A stretch of DNA of 64,000 nucleotides from an uncultured Flavobacteriaceae bacterium (GCA_947500525.1 CANMSH010000002.1:62001-126000), one strand, 5' to 3'. Positions 34,981-44,525 are shown, counted from the first letter of the stretch. The notes: generated by a model not told the origin, from the sequence alone. Numbers and translations: made by a program.

Positions 34981-36810
34981 CTAATTGTTAAACTTTAATT
35001 CTATTTCATCTAATGGTAAGGTCACAAAAGTATTTTTGCCAAAAGGTGAATGATTTGGTTCTTTGCACGAAAATAACTGTTCTAAAATTTCTTCTTGCTC
35101 TCGAGTGTTTAATTTGGTGCCATTTTTTATCGCTAAACTCCTTGCCAAACTTTTCGAAATGATATCTAACTGACTAAAACTTGATTCTGGCACTTCATGT
35201 TTGACGGCATCCAATAATTCCTCTAAAATAGCCGTAATTTGCCCTTCTTTAACTAAGGTTGGCATTCCGTTTATTACGACGTTCTCTTCATTAACTGTTT
35301 CAAATCTAAACCCTGCACTCTCTAAATCTGTTTGTATCTCTTTAATTATAGTAATTTCTGTTTTCGAAAAAGAAAGTTTAATTGGAAATAATAATTGCTG
35401 ACTTACGGCATCTTCTACAGTAATTTTTGTTAAGAAATCTTCATAGAGTATTCGTTGATGAGCTAAATTTTGATTGATAATAACTGCACCAGATTTGATA
35501 ACACTTAAAATATATTTTTTATGAATTTGAAAGGTTTTCGCGATACTGTTTACTTCATTATCCTGAAATAACTCTTTGGTGACGATCTGAGCATCTACTT
35601 CAATATTTTCAATCGCTAGCGCGTCATTCTCTACGTTTACATATAGAGAATCCCAGTTATTTGGTATCGATTTTCTCGAAATATTTGATGATTTTTTTTC
35701 CGTTTCAAATGGGTTGAAAGTTGGGTCAACAGCCACTTTGGGAGTCAATGAGGGTTTATCCTTAAAATGATACGGAACTTCCATACTAGCATCTTTATTG
35801 AAATCTAATACAGGAGCCACATTATACTGTCCAAGGCTATGCTTTACTGTAGATCTTAAAATAGCATATAAGGCCTGCTCATTCTCAAATTTCACTTCTG
35901 TCTTTGTTGGATGTATGTTAATATCCAAGGTATTTGAAGGCACTTCTAAATATAGAAAGTAAGAAGGATGATAACCTTGTGCTAAAAGCCCTTCAAAAGC
36001 ATTTAAAACTGCATGATGAAAATAGCCATGTTTAATAAATCGTCCGTTCACAAAAAAGAATTGTTCTCCTCTTTTTTTCTTCGCAAAATTCGGTTTCGCA
36101 ATAAAACCGTTTACCTTAATGATATCCGTTTCCTCAGAAATAGGAACCAATTTTTCATTCATTTTAGCACCAAAAATGGCAATAATCCGTTGTTTTAAAT
36201 TACCATTTTTTAAATTAAATAGTTCTCCATCGTTATGATATAAAGAAAAACTAATGGTTGGATGTGCTAGAGCAACACGTTGAAACTCATCAATAATATG
36301 TCTGGTTTCAATTGTATTCGATTTTAAAAAATTTCTTCTTGCGGGGATGTTATAGAACAAATGTTTTACTGAGATACTCGTTCCTTTAGGAGTGGCGACG
36401 AGTTGTTGAGAAATAAGAGTGCTACCTTCTAGTTTTAGATGACTACCCAGTTCACTATCGACCAATTTTGTTTTAATTTCTACATGCGAAATAGCTACAA
36501 TTGAGGCCAAAGCTTCTCCTCGAAACCCTTTGGTATTTAAATCGAAAAGATCTTCGGCAGTTTTAATTTTTGATGTTGCATGTCGTTCGAAAGCAAGTCG
36601 AGCATCGGTTTCACTCATCCCTTTGCCATTATCAATAACTTGTATTAAGGTTTTGCCTGCATCTTTTAACAATAATTTTATTTCGGTAGCTTCGGCATCA
36701 ATAGCATTTTCTAATAATTCCTTTACTACAGAAGCAGGACGCTGAACGACTTCACCTGCAGCAATTTGATTAGCCACATGATCAGGGAGTAATTGGATAA
36801 TATCAGACAT
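34981..36810 (-). CDS. mutL: DNA mismatch repair protein MutL
   Basis: A 609-residue MutL. The GHKL ATPase domain has all motifs: ELLENAIDA (31-39, catalytic E34), IDNGKGM (59-65), KGFRGEALASI (94-104) and the HPTKTEVKF (300-308) segment of the transducer domain. The C-terminal dimerisation domain begins near 420. The endonuclease motif DQHA(x2)E(x4)E of nicking MutLs reads N446-Q-N-L-A-H-Q452-R-I-L-Y-E457, so most metal-binding residues are replaced. It overlaps the upstream small membrane protein gene by 8 bases. Confidence 0.95.
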   Translation of the reverse strand: MSDIIQLLPDHVANQIAAGEVVQRPASVVKELLENAIDAEATEIKLLLKDAGKTLIQVIDNGKGMSETDARLAFERHATSKIKTAEDLFDLNTKGFRGEALASIVAISHVEIKTKLVDSELGSHLKLEGSTLISQQLVATPKGTSISVKHLFYNIPARRNFLKSNTIETRHIIDEFQRVALAHPTISFSLYHNDGELFNLKNGNLKQRIIAIFGAKMNEKLVPISEETDIIKVNGFIAKPNFAKKKRGEQFFFVNGRFIKHGYFHHAVLNAFEGLLAQGYHPSYFLYLEVPSNTLDINIHPTKTEVKFENEQALYAILRSTVKHSLGQYNVAPVLDFNKDASMEVPYHFKDKPSLTPKVAVDPTFNPFETEKKSSNISRKSIPNNWDSLYVNVENDALAIENIEVDAQIVTKELFQDNEVNSIAKTFQIHKKYILSVIKSGAVIINQNLAHQRILYEDFLTKITVEDAVSQQLLFPIKLSFSKTEITIIKEIQTDLESAGFRFETVNEENVVINGMPTLVKEGQITAILEELLDAVKHEVPESSFSQLDIISKSLARSLAIKNGTKLNTREQEEILEQLFSCKEPNHSPFGKNTFVTLPLDEIELKFNN

Positions 36811-37075
36811 TAAACAATGTGTGTATTTCGAAAATATAAGAAACTAAGCCGACTAAGATCGCAATTATTATTGCGACTCTAATATTTGCTTTTCTATCTG
36901 CAGAGGCCCTTTTGGCACGTGTCCACTTAGATTTTAAATTTCCTTTGTCAAAAGAAATGGAACTTTGATTATTTTCATTTTCTAAATTCTTAAGACGTTC
37001 TTTCCTTGCGTCGTAATAACGAGGTTTGTAATTATAAACGTAGTGAGAACGGGGTTTGAACAAATTACCTAACAT
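36803..37075 (-). CDS. Small single-pass membrane protein upstream of mutL
   Basis: A 90-residue protein: a basic, Tyr-rich N-terminus (PRSHYVYNYKPRYYDARKERL), a charged helix, and one membrane segment near the C-terminus (about 66-85). No family recognised. Its position between ribH and mutL has, as I recall, led to the misleading label 'riboflavin synthase subunit beta' in related genomes; it has no lumazine-synthase feature. It overlaps mutL by 8 bases. A TATTTTTG element with TTTG 20 bases further upstream precedes it. Confidence 0.7.
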   Translation of the reverse strand: MLGNLFKPRSHYVYNYKPRYYDARKERLKNLENENNQSSISFDKGNLKSKWTRAKRASADRKANIRVAIIIAILVGLVSYIFEIHTLFNV

Positions 37076-37107
37076 GTCAGAAAATGATTAATTACTATAT
37101 AGTATAT

Positions 37108-37139
37108 CAAAAATACTGAAATTCTAAAATGTGGTCAAA
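37108..37139 (-). promoter_or_regulatory. Promoter upstream of the small membrane protein and mutL
   Basis: On the minus strand, TTTG (37136-37139) is followed after 20 bases by TATTTTTG (37108-37115). This matches both the -33 and -7 boxes of the Bacteroidota promoter. It probably drives the mutL-rhomboid-AAA run. Confidence 0.6.
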
Positions 37140-37168
37140 TTTTGTTTATAAGATGACAGTTAAAACTA

Positions 37169-37639
37169 TCATAAAGTTGCCATTTTGATAGCTGCAACTG
37201 CACACTCAACACCTTTATTACCTAGTTTTCCGCCAGAACGCTCAATAGATTGTTGTTTGTTAGTATCAGTTAAAACACAAAAAATTGTAGGTATATCGTA
37301 CTTTATGTTCAAATCTTTGATACCTAGAGATACCGCTTCGCAAACAAAATCAAAATGTTTTGTTTCTCCTTGAATAACGCATCCAATGGCGATAATAGCA
37401 TCAAATTTTTTTGAAGTAATTAAATGTTTGCAACCATAAATTAGTTCGAAGCTCCCAGGTACATCAAGTCGTTCAACATTTGCTGATAATGCTCCGTTGT
37501 CTAGTAGGGTTTGTCTAGCTCCAATATATAAGTTTTCAGTAATGTCAGCATTCCATTCAGAAACAACAATCCCAAACCGAAGATTCTTCGAGTTTGGGAT
37601 TGTTGTTTTATCGTATGATGATAAATTTGTAGTCGCCAT
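37169..37639 (-). CDS. ribH: 6,7-dimethyl-8-ribityllumazine synthase (RibH)
   Basis: A 156-residue enzyme that condenses the pyrimidine and dihydroxybutanone-phosphate intermediates in riboflavin synthesis, normally as a large icosahedral or pentameric assembly. Motifs are FGIVVSEWN (substrate loop), VPGSFELIYGC, and the catalytic His95 in IQGETKHFDFV. It lies 11 bases after the TPR membrane protein gene on the same strand. No other rib gene is in the window. Confidence 0.96.
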   Translation of the reverse strand: MATTNLSSYDKTTIPNSKNLRFGIVVSEWNADITENLYIGARQTLLDNGALSANVERLDVPGSFELIYGCKHLITSKKFDAIIAIGCVIQGETKHFDFVCEAVSLGIKDLNIKYDIPTIFCVLTDTNKQQSIERSGGKLGNKGVECAVAAIKMATL

Positions 37640-37650
37640 ATAACCAGGAG

Positions 37651-38415
37651 TTATTGTTGGGCAAGTTTTGCTCTATTGATGTACATATCGATATCTGTCG
37701 CTTCATCAGATTTAGAATACTCTTCTTTAATTTTTGTGAACAGCGTCTGTGCTTTTTCAAATTTCTTTAATTCCAATGCCGTTTTACCAGCCTTTAATAA
37801 GTAAAGTGGCGATGCAAATCCGTCATTTTTGAATTTCGCAGCTTTTTCATAATATTCTAAAGCCTGTTCTGGTTGATTTATATCTGCAAAAGCATCTCCA
37901 ATATTACCCAAAGCTTGACTGCCAATAATTTCATCATCTGTAGAAAAGTTTCCTAAATGTGTGATCGCATTTTCATAATCATCCATTTTCAAATACGAAA
38001 GACCCGCCATATATTTTGCTAAATTTCCTGCATTTGTAGAACCGTAGTTATCAATAATATCTAACAAGCCATACTTACCATCAGTACCTTCAAGCGCTAG
38101 ATTATATAAAGAATCTTTCAATACTGCATTTACCTCAGCTTGATCAAAAAATTTCTTCGAGTAAGCCAGTTCGTTGGCTGCTTCAATTTCTTTTGGAGCT
38201 TTAATGTATTTATTATATCCCAGATATCCGAAGATAATGGCTGCAACTAGAATTAAACCAGAAAATAGGATTTTGCTATTTTTTTCTACCCATTGCTCCG
38301 ATTTTGAAGCAGTCTCATCTAAAGTGTTAAAAACTTCAGCCGTTGTGCTCTGGGCATCAATTTCTTGCTGTTGTTGCTGTTTAGAACCTTTTCCTCTTTT
38401 TTTATATGTTGCCAT
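37651..38415 (-). CDS. TPR-repeat inner-membrane protein (YfgM-like layout)
   Basis: A 254-residue protein: a short, Gln-rich and basic cytoplasmic head, one membrane helix (about 49-68), then a periplasmic domain with TPR-like units (YLKMDDYENAITHLGNF, NQPEQALEYYEKAAKF, LKKFEKAQTLFTKI). This is the layout of YfgM/ancillary SecYEG translocon subunits, though the sequence link is weak. It starts the minus-strand run and is divergent from recF, with a TATTTTTG promoter element 22 bases ahead. Confidence 0.82.
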   Translation of the reverse strand: MATYKKRGKGSKQQQQQEIDAQSTTAEVFNTLDETASKSEQWVEKNSKILFSGLILVAAIIFGYLGYNKYIKAPKEIEAANELAYSKKFFDQAEVNAVLKDSLYNLALEGTDGKYGLLDIIDNYGSTNAGNLAKYMAGLSYLKMDDYENAITHLGNFSTDDEIIGSQALGNIGDAFADINQPEQALEYYEKAAKFKNDGFASPLYLLKAGKTALELKKFEKAQTLFTKIKEEYSKSDEATDIDMYINRAKLAQQ

Positions 38416-38436
38416 TTGTTTTCAAATTTGGATGCG

Positions 38437-38444
38437 CAAAAATA
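38437..38444 (-). promoter_or_regulatory. -7 promoter element for the TPR protein and ribH
   Basis: The minus strand reads TATTTTTG, an exact TAnnTTTG match, 21 bases ahead of ATG 38415. Confidence 0.5.
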
Positions 38445-38518
38445 TAATTTTTTATTGAAATGTTACATGAGAAATTAATCTAAATTTCGTTTTTTTGCAA
38501 TATGTACGAACGTATACT

Positions 38519-39598
38519 ATGTATTTAAAAAAAATTGCTCTAGTAAACTATAAAAATTTTGCTTCAAAAGAGTTTGATTTTGACAAAAAAATAAATTGTT
38601 TTGTCGGTAATAATGGTATTGGAAAAACAAATGCATTGGATGCTATTTATCATTTAGCGTTTGCAAAAGGATATTTTAATAGTATCGCGGTACAAAATAT
38701 AAAGCATAAAGAAGATTTTTTCCTTATTGAAGGTGTTTTTCAAAAAGAAGATCGCGAGGAACATATAAGTTGCAGTTTAAAACGCGGTCAAAAGAAGACA
38801 ATTAAGCGCAATGGAAAGCAATATGAGAAAATTTCAAATCATATTGGTTTGATTCCTTTAGTAATTATATCGCCGGCCGACAGAAATTTAATAACCGAAG
38901 GTAGCGACGTTCGTAGAAAGTTTATGGATGGGGTTATTGCACAATCTGATGTTCAGTATCTTAGAGATCTGATTAAATACAATAAAGTGCTTACACAGCG
39001 TAATTCGCTTTTAAAGTATTTCGCCTTAAATCATACGTTTGATGAAATTAATTTGGCCATTTATAACGAACAATTAATTGAACTTGGTACGACGATTTTT
39101 AATAAAAGAAAACTTTTTTTAGACGATTTCAAACCTATTTTTGAAGAATCTTACCAAAACATTGCAGGTAGTGGAGAAGAAGTGAGTTTGATGTACAAAT
39201 CACATTTATATTCGACCGAATTTAGTGTTCTTTTACAAAACAGTTTAGAAAGAGATCGACTTTTACAATATACATCGGTAGGAGTTCACAAAGATGACTT
39301 GTTATATTCTATAGACGGTTACCCCATAAAAAAATTTGGATCGCAAGGACAACAAAAATCTTATTTAGTGGCACTTAAATTGGCTCAGTTTAATTTTATA
39401 AAAAAACAGACTAAAACAACTCCAATATTGTTATTGGATGATATTTTTGATAAATTAGATGGATCAAGAGTAGAAAAACTCATCGGATTAGTAAATGATG
39501 ACCTCTTTGAACAAGTATTTATTTCTGATACTCATGTGGATAGAACAGAAGAAGTAATAAAAAAAACACAACAATCGTATAAAATATTTGAATTATAA
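38519..39598 (+). CDS. recF: DNA recombination/repair protein RecF
   Basis: A 359-residue SMC-like ATPase that helps load RecA at single-strand gaps through RecOR. Walker A is GNNGIGKT (30-37), the signature-like region is [16 protein letters not shown] and Walker B is [12 protein letters not shown] near 305-316. The longest frame begins at TTG 38495 inside a T-rich promoter-like stretch; ATG 38519 gives the expected N-terminus [14 protein letters not shown] and is preferred. The DciA-like gene follows 6 bases later, the usual flavobacterial neighbour. Confidence 0.95.
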   Translation: MYLKKIALVNYKNFASKEFDFDKKINCFVGNNGIGKTNALDAIYHLAFAKGYFNSIAVQNIKHKEDFFLIEGVFQKEDREEHISCSLKRGQKKTIKRNGKQYEKISNHIGLIPLVIISPADRNLITEGSDVRRKFMDGVIAQSDVQYLRDLIKYNKVLTQRNSLLKYFALNHTFDEINLAIYNEQLIELGTTIFNKRKLFLDDFKPIFEESYQNIAGSGEEVSLMYKSHLYSTEFSVLLQNSLERDRLLQYTSVGVHKDDLLYSIDGYPIKKFGSQGQQKSYLVALKLAQFNFIKKQTKTTPILLLDDIFDKLDGSRVEKLIGLVNDDLFEQVFISDTHVDRTEEVIKKTQQSYKIFEL

Positions 39599-39604
39599 AA
39601 CGTT

Positions 39605-39901
39605 ATGAGTAAAAAAGGAGGTGATTTTATTTCTCTGGGAGAAGCGATGCAAGAGATGTTGCAAGAGAATAAATTGCAAAAAGGTTTAGATCAAGTGAAT
39701 GTAAAAGAAGCTTGGGCAACTGTTATGGGTAAGGGAGTTTTCGGTTATACAGATGAGATCCTTTTTAAAAATAACACATTAACAATCAGGCTCTCATCTG
39801 CTACATTAAGAGAAGAGCTTAGTTACGGAAAAGAGAAAATTATTGATATGATGAATGAAAATTTAGGTAAAAAGATTATTAATAAATTGAAACTATTTTA
39901 A
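39605..39901 (+). CDS. DciA-like DUF721 protein
   Basis: A 98-residue DUF721 protein. The domain is recognisable from MLQENKLQKGLDQVNVKEAWATVMG followed by short strands ending LTIRLSSATLREEL and the final helix KKIINKLKL. In bacteria without DnaC-type loaders, DciA proteins help load the replicative helicase DnaB. Its place right after recF suits a replication or repair role. It is shorter than many DciA proteins but spans the core fold. Confidence 0.85.
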   Translation: MSKKGGDFISLGEAMQEMLQENKLQKGLDQVNVKEAWATVMGKGVFGYTDEILFKNNTLTIRLSSATLREELSYGKEKIIDMMNENLGKKIINKLKLF

Positions 39902-39916
39902 AAGATATATAATTCG

Positions 39917-39924
39917 TATATTTG
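39917..39924 (+). promoter_or_regulatory. -7 promoter element for the large secreted protein
   Basis: TATATTTG is an exact TAnnTTTG match, starting 15 bases after the DciA-like stop and 51 bases ahead of ATG 39976. Confidence 0.5.
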
Positions 39925-39975
39925 CGAATTAAGAAAAAGATTATTTAATTAGATAAGGGATAATATAAAAAATAC

Positions 39976-42900
39976 ATGATGAAAAAATTACTATGTACGG
40001 TTCTGTTTACAGTACTAGCTTTGGGATTATCAAATGCGCAAAGCGTGACTGTTACGGGTTTAGGGAATCTTATTGCGGGAGATGGAACTAATACACCAAC
40101 TGTAACTGATGATACAGATTTTGGCTCCCTAGATGTTGCGGCAACGGGAATAACTCACACATTTACAGTAACTAATACTACTGGGGCCGATATAGTCCTT
40201 TTAGGTTTAAATCCATTGACTGGAGCTAATGCAAGTGATTTTAGTCAGATGGATGTAGCTGACCCTTTGTTAGTTGCTGGTGGGACAACAACTTTTACAG
40301 TTACCTTTGACCCTGACTCACCTGCCGGTTTAAAAACAGCGGTAGTAAGTTTAGGCGTTAATAATTTGTCAACTGGTTTAGAAACTTATATATTCAATAT
40401 TGAAGGTACTGCAACTGAAGTTACGAATCCGAATATTAATATATCTGGAAATGGCGAAACCATTGTAAGCCCAGACTTATCCCCGTCAACTGTTGATGGA
40501 ACGGATTTTGGAAATGTTGATGTAGCTTCAGGTTCTGTTACGCAGACCTTTCTTATTGCTAACTTGGGTAATGCACCCTTAAATTTAACGGGAGCTTCCT
40601 TAGTTTTGGTTTCTGGAGGAGGAGGAGATTTCACTGTAACTGATTTACCAACAACTCCTATACCGGCATTAAGTACATCCTCTTTTGATATAACCTTTGA
40701 CCCTTCAGTGACAGGAGTAATTACGGCGAATGTTTTAGTTCAAAGCGATGATCCAGATACACCGAATTATTTATTTTCGATAACAGGATTTGGTACTGAA
40801 GCAGAAGCAGATATTGACGTCTCAGGAAATGGAGTTTCCATTGTAAGCCCAGATTTATCTCCCTCTATAACGGATGATACTAATTTTGGTCAAGCGGATG
40901 TGACGACTGGATCGGTTACCAATACATTTACAATTACGAATACTGGAGATGCACCGCTAAACTTAACAGGAGCTACTTTAGTCTTAATATCTGGAGGTGG
41001 AGGTGCTTTTACAGTAACGAATTTGCCTAGTACTCCAATTGCTGCATCGGCGTCTACTACTTTCGATATTACATTTGATCCATCATCTACAGGTACTGTA
41101 ACGGCAAATGTTTTGATACAAAATGATGATCCTGATGCGGAATCCAATTTTCTGTTTTCTATTCAAGGTGAAGGTGTGATTATACCTATCGAGCCTGAAA
41201 TTGATATTCAAGGGCTTGGTAATTCGATCGCCAGCGGTGATACTACACCAAGTGTTGCCGATGACACTGATTTTGGACAAGTCGATGTTACCAGTGGAAA
41301 TTTGGCGCATACATTTACTATTTTAAACACTGGAAATGGTGATTTAACACTTACTGGGGCCAGTCCATTTGTGACTATTTCTGGCGCCAACGCAGCCGAC
41401 TTTACATTAACAGCGATTCCATCATCGACGATAGGAACGGCTGGTTCGACTACTTTTGCAATAACATATAATCCTAGTGTTGTAGGTATTAGTAATGCAA
41501 CTATAACGATTATTAATGACGATACAGATGAAAGTAATTATACTTTTGATATAGTAGGTGAAGGTATAGATGCAAATGCAGGAAGTCAACTACTAATTAC
41601 TCAGTACTATCAAGGATTGGATGATACTGGGCTAAATGACGGTAGCAACAACTGGATCGAAGTAAAGAATGTTTCAACAACAGCTTCATTTCCAGGATCA
41701 TATTATCTTGCATTATTCATTGATACTGCGGGTACAATAAATGGAGGTATTGCTTCAAATACCCCAGATGAATCAATTTTAATTCCAGCTTTAAGTCCAG
41801 GAGAAGTAGCATTATTTAATAGAAGTGGAGCTTCTTTACCTACTTCAGGTAATCTAGGAGCGGTTTCTATAACGGCAACTGAGGTTTGTCGTTTTGATGG
41901 TGATGATATCATTGTTATATCGACTACGAATGATTCAAATGCTTATAACAGTAGAATAGATATTATTGGTACAGTAGGTACCAATTCAGAAGTAGATTGG
42001 GGTTCTGATGTTTCGTTAATTAAAGGTTGTGGAACAACTGAATCACCTAGTACAACTTATGACCCGAATGATTATATCACTTTGACATTAGACGAAGTTA
42101 ATAATGCAAGCTCATTTGTCGGGAGTCCAGACTTGCCAAATATTGCATTAGGAGTTCAAACAGTAGGACCAACAATTTTTACGACTTCTTGGGATAATGG
42201 AGTGCCTGATAAAACGAAACAAGCAATCATTAACGGATCCTATGTTGGAGGTACTTCTTTTGAAGCCTGTGATTTGACTATTAATTCAGGAACTAATATT
42301 AATTTGAATAGTGGTGGTGCCTATATTTTGGTGGATGGTAACCTTACTGTAAATGGAACTTTTGCTATTGGAGACACTGAATCTTTAATTATGACTGATC
42401 CAGATGCAACTATTGTAGGTCAAATTTCTAAAACAGAAATATCTGAACCTTTAAATAATTCAAGAGATTATACGTACTGGTCATCTCCGGTTAACACAAC
42501 AACTAATAGCGTTTTCACAGGAGTGAGTAATATATTTCAATGGAATACGACAGCTTTGGTTTGGGACTTAGCTTCAAGTACCACTATGAATGATGGCCGA
42601 GGGTATATCGCACAGGCTCCTGCTGGTTCTACACAGCATACTGTAACTTTTACAGGGGTACCTTATAACGGATTAGTGTTGGAACCTATTTTTTTCAATA
42701 ATGATGGTTTGGATAATGATTACAATTTAATGGGTAACCCATATCCTTCTGCTATTGATATTGATCAATTTATTTCAGACTCTAATAACAATGAGATTTT
42801 GAATAATTCCATTGATGGTACTATTTATCTTTGGACGCACAACACGGCAGCAATAGAAGATAATGGTGCGGATGCTGATTATGTGAGAAGTGATTACGCA

Positions 42901-43764
42901 ACTTATAACTTGGCTGGTGGAACTGCTTCTGCCAATGGAGGGCCGGCACCCACAAATAATATTGGATCCGGACAAGGCTTTTTTGTAAGGTCTGTTAGTA
43001 ATGGTACCGTAGAGTTCAATAATGAAATGCGTTTAGATGAAGATGGAAACCCTTTAGCGAATACGCAGTTCTTTAAATCATCAAAAAAGACAGTGGAGAA
43101 AGATAGATTGTGGTTAGATATGACAACTGAAGAAGGGGCCTTTAATCAAGTTTTGATTGGATTTTTTGAAAAGGCTACAGATGCTGAAGATAGAGGATAT
43201 GACGGACTCAAACTTGGTGGAGGTAATTTGACATTTTATTCGAAAATTGATAATGATAAGAAGTATGCAATCCAAGGTTTAGGGGCTTTTAATCCTTCTA
43301 AAGAGATAACCTTAGGATTTGATACTAGCGTCGAAAGAACATTCAAAATAACAATGTCTAAGATAGAAGGAGCATTAAAAGATGAAGAAGTCTTTTTATT
43401 AGATAATGTGACAAATGTTTTACACGATTTAAAACTAGAACCGTATGAATTTGAAGCCATAGAAGGTGACTACTCGAATCGATTTACGTTAAAGTTTAAT
43501 AGTGGAGTACTAAGTACTGATGATGTGGAATTGAATAATAGTTTTATCGTATTTCATGATAATAACACGTTAAATATAAAAGCTAGTGATGAAATATCTG
43601 AATTAAAAGTATATGATATTACGGGTAGATTATTAATCGATAGCGAACCTAAATCTTCTGCTTTTGAGTTACCAGTGCAAAACATTAAAATAGGTACTGT
43701 ACTTATTTTAAATGCAACTATGAAAAATGGTTCTACGGTAAGTAAAAAAGCGATTAAGTATTAA
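39976..43764 (+). CDS. Large secreted choice-of-anchor-D repeat protein with probable T9SS tail
   Basis: A 1262-residue protein with a signal peptide (1-22). Four immunoglobulin-like units of the choice-of-anchor-D/ASPM-SPD-2-Hydin type start near 26, 154, 280 and 412, each with a DDTDFG-like motif then a TFT(I/V)xNTG strand. The second and third are nearly the same. A lamin-tail-like unit follows (about 540-690; GSNNWIEVKNVS), then a Thr/Asn-rich region and a final 70-residue beta-domain with LKVYDITGRLL and a basic end. That end resembles a type A type IX secretion sorting domain. A surface or secreted adhesin-like role is likely. A bidirectional terminator follows. Confidence 0.88.
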   Translation: MMKKLLCTVLFTVLALGLSNAQSVTVTGLGNLIAGDGTNTPTVTDDTDFGSLDVAATGITHTFTVTNTTGADIVLLGLNPLTGANASDFSQMDVADPLLVAGGTTTFTVTFDPDSPAGLKTAVVSLGVNNLSTGLETYIFNIEGTATEVTNPNINISGNGETIVSPDLSPSTVDGTDFGNVDVASGSVTQTFLIANLGNAPLNLTGASLVLVSGGGGDFTVTDLPTTPIPALSTSSFDITFDPSVTGVITANVLVQSDDPDTPNYLFSITGFGTEAEADIDVSGNGVSIVSPDLSPSITDDTNFGQADVTTGSVTNTFTITNTGDAPLNLTGATLVLISGGGGAFTVTNLPSTPIAASASTTFDITFDPSSTGTVTANVLIQNDDPDAESNFLFSIQGEGVIIPIEPEIDIQGLGNSIASGDTTPSVADDTDFGQVDVTSGNLAHTFTILNTGNGDLTLTGASPFVTISGANAADFTLTAIPSSTIGTAGSTTFAITYNPSVVGISNATITIINDDTDESNYTFDIVGEGIDANAGSQLLITQYYQGLDDTGLNDGSNNWIEVKNVSTTASFPGSYYLALFIDTAGTINGGIASNTPDESILIPALSPGEVALFNRSGASLPTSGNLGAVSITATEVCRFDGDDIIVISTTNDSNAYNSRIDIIGTVGTNSEVDWGSDVSLIKGCGTTESPSTTYDPNDYITLTLDEVNNASSFVGSPDLPNIALGVQTVGPTIFTTSWDNGVPDKTKQAIINGSYVGGTSFEACDLTINSGTNINLNSGGAYILVDGNLTVNGTFAIGDTESLIMTDPDATIVGQISKTEISEPLNNSRDYTYWSSPVNTTTNSVFTGVSNIFQWNTTALVWDLASSTTMNDGRGYIAQAPAGSTQHTVTFTGVPYNGLVLEPIFFNNDGLDNDYNLMGNPYPSAIDIDQFISDSNNNEILNNSIDGTIYLWTHNTAAIEDNGADADYVRSDYATYNLAGGTASANGGPAPTNNIGSGQGFFVRSVSNGTVEFNNEMRLDEDGNPLANTQFFKSSKKTVEKDRLWLDMTTEEGAFNQVLIGFFEKATDAEDRGYDGLKLGGGNLTFYSKIDNDKKYAIQGLGAFNPSKEITLGFDTSVERTFKITMSKIEGALKDEEVFLLDNVTNVLHDLKLEPYEFEAIEGDYSNRFTLKFNSGVLSTDDVELNNSFIVFHDNNTLNIKASDEISELKVYDITGRLLIDSEPKSSAFELPVQNIKIGTVLILNATMKNGSTVSKKAIKY

Positions 43765-43783
43765 TAATACCAACACTTAACAT

Positions 43784-43818
43784 AAAAAAAGCTCTTGAAA
43801 TAATCAAGAGCTTTTTTT
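43784..43818. terminator. Bidirectional terminator between the secreted-protein gene and ndk
   Basis: A perfect 15-base stem (arms 43784-43798 and 43804-43818, core AGCTCTTGA) encloses a 5-base loop. A-run and T-run sides are symmetric, so it can end both the plus-strand gene and the minus-strand ndk gene. Confidence 0.9.
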
Positions 43819-43845
43819 GTAATGTATTTGTTTGTTATTCTATTG

Positions 43846-44262
43846 CTAGAATTGTTCTCTGCTTGAAAAATGAAAAGCACCTTCAATAGCTGCATTCTCA
43901 TCACTATCAGAACCATGCACGGCATTTTCACCAATAGACGAAGCATATAACTTTCTAATTGTACCTTCAGCGGCTTCAGCTGGATTTGTAGCACCTATCA
44001 AAGCTCTAAAATCTTCAACAGCATTGTCCTTTTCAAGAATTGCAGCCACAACGGGTCCACGAGTCATGTACTCAACCAATTCTCCGAAAAAAGGTCTTTC
44101 TTTATGAATAGCATAAAATGCCTCAGCATCTCTTCTAGTCATATGTGTTAGCTTCATCGCAACAATTCTGAAACCAGAAGCGTTGATTTTTTCTAAAATA
44201 GCTCCAACATTCCCTTTTTCAACAGAATCGGGCTTAAGCATTGTAAATGTTCTATTTGTCAT
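43846..44262 (-). CDS. ndk: Nucleoside diphosphate kinase (Ndk)
   Basis: A 138-residue cytosolic kinase balancing nucleoside triphosphates by way of a phosphohistidine. H116 in [12 protein letters not shown] is the phosphorylated His. The N-terminus [10 protein letters not shown] and the [16 protein letters not shown] segment are typical. The normal length and the paired -33/-7 promoter upstream support this start. It converges with the large secreted-protein gene, sharing a bidirectional terminator. Confidence 0.96.
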   Translation of the reverse strand: MTNRTFTMLKPDSVEKGNVGAILEKINASGFRIVAMKLTHMTRRDAEAFYAIHKERPFFGELVEYMTRGPVVAAILEKDNAVEDFRALIGATNPAEAAEGTIRKLYASSIGENAVHGSDSDENAAIEGAFHFSSREQF

Positions 44263-44288
44263 TATTTAGTATTTTCTAAAATTAGGTG

Positions 44289-44318
44289 CAAAAATAGCGG
44301 TTTTTACGAAAAGACAAA
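44289..44318 (-). promoter_or_regulatory. ndk promoter with both boxes
   Basis: On the minus strand, TTTG (44315-44318) is followed after 18 bases by TATTTTTG (44289-44296). This is a good match to the Bacteroidota promoter, ahead of ATG 44262. Confidence 0.6.
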
Positions 44319-44517
44319 GCTATTGATGTGTTAATATTGATCACTGTTGGAACCAAAGTCATTCAGAAATTAAAACTTTTAATTAGTTATTGGGATTGAG
44401 TTTCTGCTATAATAAAAGAAAAGCGTCGTGATAATTATTCCGAAACTGAACTGCATTTTTAGAATTTTCAGTTCTTTAAATTTAAGTATTTCAATATTAC
44501 CAAATAGTTATTTATCG

Positions 44518-44525
44518 TATATTCG
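44518..44525 (+). promoter_or_regulatory. Probable -7 promoter element for the DHH phosphoesterase gene
   Basis: TATATTCG is one base off TAnnTTTG and lies only 6 bases ahead of ATG 44532, suggesting a very short or absent leader. Confidence 0.4.

Noticed and set aside
40386..43460. Several antisense open frames within the large secreted-protein gene
   Set aside because: They follow from the Thr/Ser/Gly-rich codon usage of the sense gene and have no promoters or protein features.
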